Shown here piece after piece: positions 58,367 through 64,000 of a DNA stretch of 64,000 bases (positions within the stretch are counted from its first letter, which is position 1; every line of letters starts with the position of its first letter). Made by a program: the position numbers and the translations under genes. The stretch spans positions 1,988,144 to 2,052,143 of the forward strand of contig NC_009380.1 in the NCBI RefSeq assembly GCF_000016425.1, written 5' to 3'. Origin of the DNA: Salinispora tropica CNB-440 (GTDB lineage Bacteria > Actinomycetota > Actinomycetes > Mycobacteriales > Micromonosporaceae). A model generated the notes under the pieces. The model had not been told where the DNA came from, did no database searches, and worked only from the letters and a program-made list of their open reading frames with translations.

Positions 58367-58972
58367 ATGACGGCACCCGTCATCGGTGTGCTCGCGCTGC
58401 AGGGCGATGTCCGGGAACACACGGCAGCCCTGGCGGCGGCGGGTGCGGATGCCCGCCCGGTCCGTCGCCCCAAGGAACTGGAGACAGTTGACGGGCTGGT
58501 CATCCCGGGGGGCGAGTCCACCACGATCAGCAGGTTGGTCGATCTTTTTGAGCTGCGCGAGCCGATCGACAAACGGATCGCCGACGGCATGCCCGTCTAC
58601 GGCTCCTGTGCCGGCATGATCATGTTGGCGAGTGAGGTACTCGACGGCCGATCCGACCAGCGTGGCTTCGCCGGCATCGAGATGACGGTCCGGCGCAACG
58701 CGTTCGGTCGGCAGATCGCCTCGTTCGAGGCGCCGGTGAGCATGGCGGGCATCGACGGCGATCCGCTCCACGTGCTGTTCATCCGGGCGCCCTGGGTCGA
58801 GCGCGTCGGCCGGGGTGTCGAGGTGCTCGGCACGGTGGCCGAGGGTCCGGCGGCGGGTCGGATCGTCGCGGTCCGCCAGGGAAACCTGCTGGCGACCTCG
58901 TTCCATCCCGAGCTGACCGACGATCGGCGCCTGCACGCGTACTTCGCGGACCTGGTGCGCGCCGCAATCTGA
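58367..58972 (+). CDS. pdxT: Pyridoxal 5'-phosphate synthase glutaminase subunit PdxT
   Basis: The 201-residue class I glutaminase has [22 protein letters not shown] with the oxyanion loop, the nucleophile Cys in [10 protein letters not shown] and the His/Glu pair in SFHPELTDD. It hydrolyses glutamine and passes ammonia to PdxS. GGAAGGAGCGG precedes the ATG. The conserved order pdxS-pdxT-yebC matches other actinobacteria. Confidence 0.96.
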   Translation: MTAPVIGVLALQGDVREHTAALAAAGADARPVRRPKELETVDGLVIPGGESTTISRLVDLFELREPIDKRIADGMPVYGSCAGMIMLASEVLDGRSDQRGFAGIEMTVRRNAFGRQIASFEAPVSMAGIDGDPLHVLFIRAPWVERVGRGVEVLGTVAEGPAAGRIVAVRQGNLLATSFHPELTDDRRLHAYFADLVRAAI

Positions 58973-59071
58973 CCGGCCACCGGGCCGGGCCGGGCGAGCT
59001 CCGCCGGGCGTGCCACCCGCGGCGCGCCCGGCGCTGCCGTGCGGCGCTGACGCCCGTCTGCCGGCCACCGG

Positions 59072-59077
59072 TAGGAT
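59072..59077 (+). promoter_or_regulatory. Promoter candidate for yebC
   Basis: TAGGAT is preceded by CTGACG at 59047-59052 with a 19-nt spacer. It would give a leader of about 127 nt. Confidence 0.4.
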
Positions 59078-59210
59078 TGCCGGGATTCGGCAGGGCCAGC
59101 TCTCCGCCGCGGCTTCCACCAGAGCCGACCGGCACTCTCCGCGTACGCCGGCGGGAGCGGGCGAGTGCGGTGCGGTCGATGCAGACGGCGGGTAGCAACG
59201 GAGGTAGCTG

Positions 59211-59960
59211 ATGTCCGGCCACTCAAAGTGGGCGACGACCAAGCACAAGAAGGCGGTCATCGACGCCAAGCGCGGCAAGATGTTCGCCAAGCTGATCAAG
59301 AACGTCGAGGTCGCGGCGCGTACCGGCGGCGGTGATCCGGCTGGCAACCCGACGCTCTACGACGCGATCCAGAAGGCCAAGAAGAACTCGGTCCCCAACG
59401 ACAACATCGACCGTGCGGTCAAGCGTGGCTCCGGTCTCGAGTCCGGTGGCGCGGACTACCAGACGGTTATGTACGAGGGCTATGGGCCCAACGGGGTCGC
59501 GCTGTTGATCGAGTGTCTGACCGACAACCGTAATCGTGCTGCCACTGAGGTGCGGACCGCCCTGACCCGCAACGGCGGCTCGTTCGCCGATGCCGGATCG
59601 GTGTCGTACCTGTTCAGCCGCAAGGGCGTGGTGATCGTGGCCAAGGCCGGCACCACCGAGGACGACGTGATGCTGGCCGTCCTGGACGCGGGTGCGGAGG
59701 AGGTCAACGACCTGGGTGAGGCGTTCGAGGTGCTCTCCGAGCCGGGCGACCTGGTCGCGGTGCGTACCGCCTTGCAGGACGCCGGCATCGAGTACGAGTC
59801 GGCGGAGTCCTCGCTGGTCCCGAGCGTCAGCGTCCCGGTGGACGAGGAGGGCGCTCGGAAGATTCTCAAGCTGATCGATGTGCTGGAGGACTGCGACGAC
59901 GTGCAGAACGTCTTCGCGAACTTCGACGCCTCCGACGAGCTGCTCGCGAAGCTCGGCTGA
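59211..59960 (+). CDS. yebC: YebC/PmpR-family transcriptional regulatory protein
   Basis: The 249-residue protein starts [20 protein letters not shown] and contains [40 protein letters not shown] and [10 protein letters not shown], the standard three-domain YebC fold. Family members bind DNA or assist translation through polyproline stretches. GGAGGTAGCTG precedes the ATG. In many actinobacteria ruvC follows directly; here a strong terminator and proS follow instead. Confidence 0.96.
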   Translation: MSGHSKWATTKHKKAVIDAKRGKMFAKLIKNVEVAARTGGGDPAGNPTLYDAIQKAKKNSVPNDNIDRAVKRGSGLESGGADYQTVMYEGYGPNGVALLIECLTDNRNRAATEVRTALTRNGGSFADAGSVSYLFSRKGVVIVAKAGTTEDDVMLAVLDAGAEEVNDLGEAFEVLSEPGDLVAVRTALQDAGIEYESAESSLVPSVSVPVDEEGARKILKLIDVLEDCDDVQNVFANFDASDELLAKLG

Positions 59961-59987
59961 CCAGTCGTCGGGGCGACCCGACGCTCT

Positions 59988-60028
59988 CCGACCCGGTCCT
60001 CGGTGGAATCCGCCGATGGCCGGGTCGG
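59988..60028 (+). terminator. Terminator after yebC
   Basis: A 16-bp stem with two mismatches (59988-60003 pairing with 60013-60028) has a 9-nt loop and is followed by TCTCTTCT. Confidence 0.75.
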
Positions 60029-60095
60029 TCTCTTCTACCGGGCGTTCGCGGGGTGGGTGAGCTGATTCCCGCGGGTGTTCGGGGGAGTAGTCCGT

Positions 60096-60101
60096 TATAG
60101 T
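60096..60101 (+). promoter_or_regulatory. -10 element for proS
   Basis: TATAGT is the best -10 match in the region and sits in a locally AT-rich patch. No convincing -35 lies 16-18 nt upstream. It predicts a leader of about 295 nt. Confidence 0.45.
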
Positions 60102-60401
60102 CGCAGCGGTTGATGTGGAGGGTGGGCGTTGATGAGCGGCATCGCGCAGAGCGGGCTGAGCCCGGTGCTCTTCGTGCCGTCCTGCCCGCCAGCGCCCCGA
60201 CCTCCCTCGCCGGCGCCCCGCTGAGCGACGCTCCGTCGTTGGCTGGTGTTCGCGCCGGCAACCCCTCCGGCGGCTCGGCCGCTTCGCGCCGAGCGCCCTT
60301 CGGTGCCTTTCCACACTCGTAGTCCGGGGCCATTCACCGCATAGGTCCCGGTCACTCCGTACTCCCTGAGAAGCGCCATCCGGAAACTGTGAGGGCCTCC
60401 C

Positions 60402-62189
60402 ATGAAAATGTCGACCATGTTCGGTGCCACCCTGCACACCGCACCGGGACGTTCCGAGTCCGAGGGACACCAGCTGCTTCAGCGGGCCGCCATGCTGCGG
60501 CAGGTTGGGCAGGGCATCTTCGCCTACCTTCCGCTCGGTTGGCGCACGATTCGCAAGATCGAGGCCGTGCTGCGCGCGGAGCTGGAGCGCGTCGGGGGAC
60601 AGGAGGTCTCGATGCCGGTGGTGAATCCGGCGGAGCTGTGGAAGCAGACCGGCCGATACTTCACGATCGGCCCGGAGCTGGCTCGATTCCGGGATCGTCG
60701 CGGACGGGACCTGGTCCTGGCGATGACCCACGAGGAGTTGGTCACGTTCCTCGGCCGGTCGGAGATCGAGTCCTACCGCCACCTGCCCCGGATGGTGTTC
60801 CAGCTCCAGACGAAGTTCCGGGACGACCCGCGTCCGCGGGCCGGCCTGATCCGGGTACGTGAGTTCGTCATGAAGGACGCGTACAGCTTCGACGTGGACG
60901 CAGCGGGTCTGGCGGCCCGGTACCGGGCGCAGTACCAGGCGTACCTCACCATCTTCCGGCGTTGTGGGCTGCCGGTCGCGGCGGTCCTGTCCGACGTGGG
61001 CATGATGGGTGGCAGCCTGGCCCACGAGTTCGTGTACCTCACCCCGATCGGCGAGGACACGCTGCTGATCTGTGATTCCTGTGGCTTCGCCGCCAACCGG
61101 GAGGCCGCCACCTTCGGCAAGCCGGCGCCGTCCACCGCGCCGTGGGCCGAGCTGGCGGAGATCGCCACCCCGGGTGCCACCACCATCGAGGCGCTGACAG
61201 CGGCGCTGGGTGTGCCGGCAGCCGAGACCGCCAAGGCGATCTTCCTGGCCGCGTCGCGGGAGGACCGCGATCAGACGGTTGACACCGAGTTCATCCTGGC
61301 GGTCGTCCGGGGCGACATGGAGGCGAACGAGACCAAGATCGGCAACCTGGTACAGGCGGCGGAGCTGCGTCCGATGACGGTGGAGGAGATCTCCAAGATC
61401 GGCGCGGTGGCCGGTTACGGCTCGCCGGTCGGCGTGACGGGCGTGACCGTCGTCGTCGACGAGTTGGTCGCCGCGTCCACGAACCTGGTCGCGGGCGCCA
61501 ACCGGGAGGGCATGCACCTGCGCAACGTCAACGTGGGGCGGGACTTTGTCGCCGATCACACCGGCGACATCACCGCCGCCCGCGCCGGTGACGCCTGTGC
61601 GGAGTGCGGTAGCGAACTGCGTACCGCCCGCGGGGTCGAAGTAGGGCAGATCTTCAAGCTTGGTACCCGCTACTCGACCGCCCTCGGCGCGGAGTACCTC
61701 GATGCTGACGGCCAGCGTAAGCCGTTGACCATGGGCTGCTACGGCATCGGCGTGGGGCGGTTGCTCGCCTGCCTCGCGGAGGAGCACCGAGACGAGCGGG
61801 GGCTGCGGCTCCCGGTCACCATCGCGCCGTACCAGGTACACCTCACCCTCCTCGACGACCTGGCGTCCGCGGCCGGTGAGCTGGCCCGGCGGGTCTACGA
61901 CGAGCTCTGGGCAGCCGGAGTGGAGGTGCTGTTCGACGACCGGGACGAGCGGGCCGGCGTCAAGTTCGCCGACGCGGACGTGATCGGTCTGCCCCTGCGG
62001 GTCACCATCGGCCGGCGGAGCGTCGCCAACGGCGCGGCCGAGGTACGAGACCGGGCGACCGGTGTCACGGCACAGGTGCCCTTCGACGAGGTGGTCGCCG
62101 AGCTAGTCCGGCGAATCGCCGCCCTGCGGGCCGACATCGACGCGACGGTGGTCCCGGTGGAACTGCCCGCCGAGGTGTTCGCGCCCTGA
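60402..62189 (+). CDS. proS: Prolyl-tRNA synthetase, bacterial type
   Basis: The 595-residue enzyme has motif 1 and 2 of class II synthetases (KFRDDPRPRAGLIRVREFVMKDAYSF), an internal YbaK-like editing insertion (TIEALTAALGVPAAETAKAIFL), motif 3 in TMGCYGIGVGRLLAC and a C-terminal anticodon-binding domain. It therefore matches bacterial-type ProRS with Ala-tRNA-Pro editing, not the archaeal/eukaryotic-like form. It starts at ATG 60402; ATG 60408 is close. The position between yebC and a divergent-function ABC operon is unusual. Confidence 0.95.
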   Translation: MKMSTMFGATLHTAPGRSESEGHQLLQRAAMLRQVGQGIFAYLPLGWRTIRKIEAVLRAELERVGGQEVSMPVVNPAELWKQTGRYFTIGPELARFRDRRGRDLVLAMTHEELVTFLGRSEIESYRHLPRMVFQLQTKFRDDPRPRAGLIRVREFVMKDAYSFDVDAAGLAARYRAQYQAYLTIFRRCGLPVAAVLSDVGMMGGSLAHEFVYLTPIGEDTLLICDSCGFAANREAATFGKPAPSTAPWAELAEIATPGATTIEALTAALGVPAAETAKAIFLAASREDRDQTVDTEFILAVVRGDMEANETKIGNLVQAAELRPMTVEEISKIGAVAGYGSPVGVTGVTVVVDELVAASTNLVAGANREGMHLRNVNVGRDFVADHTGDITAARAGDACAECGSELRTARGVEVGQIFKLGTRYSTALGAEYLDADGQRKPLTMGCYGIGVGRLLACLAEEHRDERGLRLPVTIAPYQVHLTLLDDLASAAGELARRVYDELWAAGVEVLFDDRDERAGVKFADADVIGLPLRVTIGRRSVANGAAEVRDRATGVTAQVPFDEVVAELVRRIAALRADIDATVVPVELPAEVFAP

Positions 62190-62290
62190 TGTGCCGGCCC
62201 GGAGGTGGTGGCAGCCCCGGGGAGCCCGGCCCCGACTCCGCCTGGCCGGGCCCCCCGTGCGGCGTGCTGAAGGCAGCATCGGGGCAGGAT

Positions 62291-63352
62291 TCAGTCCACC
62301 GTCTCTCGTTCCCGCCAGGCTGTCCGGAGCGAGGTGTTGCCGTTGGTCCGCAGCAGAGACCCCTCGTACACCCGGGCACCAGCGGCCAGGACGGCGAGCG
62401 CGGTGATCAGCAGCAGGGCCAGGGACAGCGGAGGTTCCCAGCCGGCGGCGTCCCCGGTGAACAGCCGGAGCGGCATCGCGGTGGGCGCCGAGAACGGCAC
62501 GTAGGACAGCACCTGCATGGCGAACGCGTTGTCGCTGAGGAAGATCACCCCGAAGAACGGGAGCATCACCACCAACTGGACCGGCATGGCCACCGTGCCG
62601 ATGTCTTCCAGTCGGCTGACCAAGGCTCCCGCCGCCGCCCACAGCGCGGCGATCAGGACGAAGCCGAGCAGGAAGTACGGCAGGAACCAGCCGATCGCCG
62701 GCCCGAGTAGGTTCAGCAGCTCGCTGTCACCGAAGAGCCGCAACCCCACGACCGCGACGAGCGCCACCAGCGCAATCTGTCCCAGGGCCAGCACGGTGCC
62801 GGCGATCATCTTGCCGGCGAGCAGGGCTCGTACCGACACGGCGGCCACCAGGATCTCGACGATCCGGGTCTGTTTCTCCTCGATGATGCTCTGCGCGATC
62901 TGTACGCCGAAGGTCTGGGACGTGAGGAGGAAGACGAACGCGAAGACGAACGGCACCAGGACGGCCCCCGGTGGTTCCTCCGGGGCGGGGTTCAGCAACC
63001 GTACCGGTGGTTCAACGCTGAGCGCCGCCACGACGTCGGCGGGAGCCTCGTCTCGCGCGAGCACCGTTGGCCCGGCGACCACCGCCGCGTCGGTGTCGCC
63101 GTCCCGAACCGCCCGTTCGGCGGCGGCGTCGTCGGGCACCTCGCGGACCTCGAGTCCGGCGGCGCGCAGTTCGGCCGAGACTTCCGGGGTGGCGGCCACC
63201 GTGGCTGGGCCGTCGGAGAGCAGCGACGGCAGCGTCGTCGCGGCGGCGGCGATGAGCAGGAAGATCAGCGTACTGAGGAGAAAGGTGCGGTCGCGCAGTT
63301 TGGCCCGGACTTCACGGGCCGCGACCAACTGGGTGGCGGCGAGGGTGTTCAC
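62291..63352 (-). CDS. ABC-2 type transporter permease (NatB-like)
   Basis: The 353-residue permease has an N-terminal helix (LLSTLIFLLIAAAATTLPSLL), a large extracytoplasmic domain and about five further helices, including SQTFGVQIAQSIIEEKQTRIVEIL, a signature of NatB/ABC-2 sodium-efflux-type permeases. It pairs with the ATPase whose 3' end overlaps its start (stop 63349, start 63352). It converges on proS with about 100 nt between. Confidence 0.9.
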   Translation of the reverse strand: MNTLAATQLVAAREVRAKLRDRTFLLSTLIFLLIAAAATTLPSLLSDGPATVAATPEVSAELRAAGLEVREVPDDAAAERAVRDGDTDAAVVAGPTVLARDEAPADVVAALSVEPPVRLLNPAPEEPPGAVLVPFVFAFVFLLTSQTFGVQIAQSIIEEKQTRIVEILVAAVSVRALLAGKMIAGTVLALGQIALVALVAVVGLRLFGDSELLNLLGPAIGWFLPYFLLGFVLIAALWAAAGALVSRLEDIGTVAMPVQLVVMLPFFGVIFLSDNAFAMQVLSYVPFSAPTAMPLRLFTGDAAGWEPPLSLALLLITALAVLAAGARVYEGSLLRTNGNTSLRTAWRERETVD

Positions 63353-64000
63353 AGGGCGACCTCCCGGAAGATCTCGGCCAGCGACGGGACGACAGGTCGG
63401 AACCCGCGGACGGGCCCACGGGCGAGCGCGGCGTGGAGTACCGGCTGCTCATCCGCCCCCCGGGACAGTTCGAACACGGCGCGGGCGCCCTCGAGCTCGA
63501 CCAGGGTCACGCCCGGGTGGTCGCGTAGCCAGCCGGCGTCGTTGTCGACCACCAGTTCGTAGCGGGGCGCGGTGTAGGTGGCCCGCAGCTGCGTTCGGCT
63601 GCCGGCGGCGCGGATCGTCCCCGCGCTGATGATCACCAGGTCGTCGCAGAGCCGCTCCACCACGTCCAACTGGTGACTGGAGAAGAGCACCGGTACCCCC
63701 TGGGTGGCCCGTTCCTTCAGCACGTCGACGACCGTGTCCACGGCCAGTGGGTCGAGGCCGGAGAAGGGCTCGTCGAGCACCAGCACCTCGGGGTCGGACA
63801 CCAGCGCGGCGACGATCTGGGCACGTTGCTGGTTGCCCAGCGACAGTTTCTCCAGCAGGTCGTGGCCGCGGTCGGCGAGACCGACCCGCTCCAACAACGT
63901 ATCGGTGCTGCGCACCGCCGCCGGCGCGGTCACTCCGTGCAACCGGGCCAGGTAGATGAGCTGTTCCCGGACCGCCATCTTCGGGTACAGGCCGCGTTCC
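63349..64000 (-). CDS. ABC transporter ATP-binding protein (NatA-like), truncated by window end
   Basis: Only the C-terminal ~217 residues are in the window. Visible are the ABC signature LSLGNQQR, Walker B VLVLDEPFSGLDP, the switch His in LFSSHQLDVV and a ~75-residue C-terminal extension. The upstream frame continues past the ATG at 63978 as ERGLYPKM, so the real start lies beyond 64000. Together with the permease it forms a NatAB-like exporter for Na+ or a small compound. Confidence 0.92.
   Translation of the reverse strand, partial: ERGLYPKMAVREQLIYLARLHGVTAPAAVRSTDTLLERVGLADRGHDLLEKLSLGNQQRAQIVAALVSDPEVLVLDEPFSGLDPLAVDTVVDVLKERATQGVPVLFSSHQLDVVERLCDDLVIISAGTIRAAGSRTQLRATYTAPRYELVVDNDAGWLRDHPGVTLVELEGARAVFELSRGADEQPVLHAALARGPVRGFRPVVPSLAEIFREVAL

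Larger units (their letters stand above)
59961..60401. other. Non-coding region with yebC terminator and proS leader
   Basis: About 441 nt without a gene. The first 70 nt hold the yebC terminator hairpin. A good -10, TATAGT, lies at 60096-60101, leaving a leader of almost 300 nt before proS. The leader has GC-rich self-complementary stretches, for example GCTCGGC with GCCGAGC across 8 nt. No T-box antiterminator consensus (AGGGTGGNACCGCG) was found in the expected place near the end. Confidence 0.5.

Noticed and set aside
60110..60401. T-box riboswitch upstream of proS
   Set aside because: An AGGGTGG occurs near 60118 but at the start of the leader, not near the ribosome-binding site, and the rest of the AGGGTGGNACCGCG motif is absent.
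59223..61841. Long minus-strand open frame (872 codons) opposite yebC and proS
   Set aside because: It is antisense to two highly conserved genes, its translation is His/Arg/Gly-rich low-complexity, and no ribosome-binding site supports it. Long antisense frames are expected at this GC content.

Overview
The window is very GC-rich, with GTG starts as common as ATG, stop-start overlaps of the ATGA/GTGA type, and an actinobacterial gene set: a PimA / phosphatidylinositol-mannoside locus, DUF397 plus XRE regulators, GSP17M, DUF2795, ChaB, DUF3618, DUF4235, an actinobacterial holin-X protein and HrpB. The mix, including the small sortase/secreted-protein pair and the GPP34-type protein, best fits a Micromonosporaceae chromosome (Salinispora or Micromonospora). 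That placement comes from family knowledge, not from a search. No rRNA, tRNA, CRISPR array, insertion sequence or prophage was recognised.

Layout. 0.1-1.4 kb: a secreted membrane-anchored protein coupled to a class E/F sortase. 1.5-2.3 kb: a sulfotransferase in a less GC-rich patch. 2.5-14.5 kb: single housekeeping and hypothetical genes (exonuclease III, PAC2, EcsC, SGNH lipoprotein, succinate-semialdehyde dehydrogenase, PP2C phosphatase, HrpB, the DUF397/XRE pair, GPP34). 14.6-25.7 kb: amino acid permease with a GNAT gene, then a loose stress/envelope group (GSP17M, mechanosensitive-channel-type protein, SRPBCC, DUF2795, ChaB) and two oxidoreductases. 25.7-35.7 kb: polyprenol-phosphate mannose synthase, divergent from a tightly packed eight-gene run. 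That run encodes a complete ADP-heptose route (GmhB-like HAD fused to a GT9 domain, GmhA, bifunctional HldE), three further glycosyltransferases, a short-chain dehydrogenase and, unexpectedly, DNA topoisomerase IB. 36-47.7 kb: NagZ-type hexosaminidase, cysteine-desulfurase-like enzyme, MscS channel, the holin-X/DUF3618/DUF4235 trio, cold-shock protein, aldo/keto reductase divergent from a methyltransferase-deaminase operon, and an OmpR-type two-component system. 47.8-60 kb: ADP-ribosylglycohydrolase, then a conserved actinobacterial block thrS - HIT - (EF-G2 inverted) - pgsA - patA - pimA - membrane protein - pdxS - pdxT - yebC. 60-64 kb: proS behind a long untranslated leader, convergent with a Nat-type ABC transporter that runs off the window.

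The most interesting element is the heptose cluster, because ADP-heptose is classically a Gram-negative LPS precursor. Also notable: repeated leaderless promoter architecture (TANNNT placed 6-7 nt from the start codon) at seven genes; a palindromic operator-like site at the methyltransferase promoter; a non-canonical sorting motif beside the sortase; and several very small membrane or basic proteins that length cut-offs would miss.
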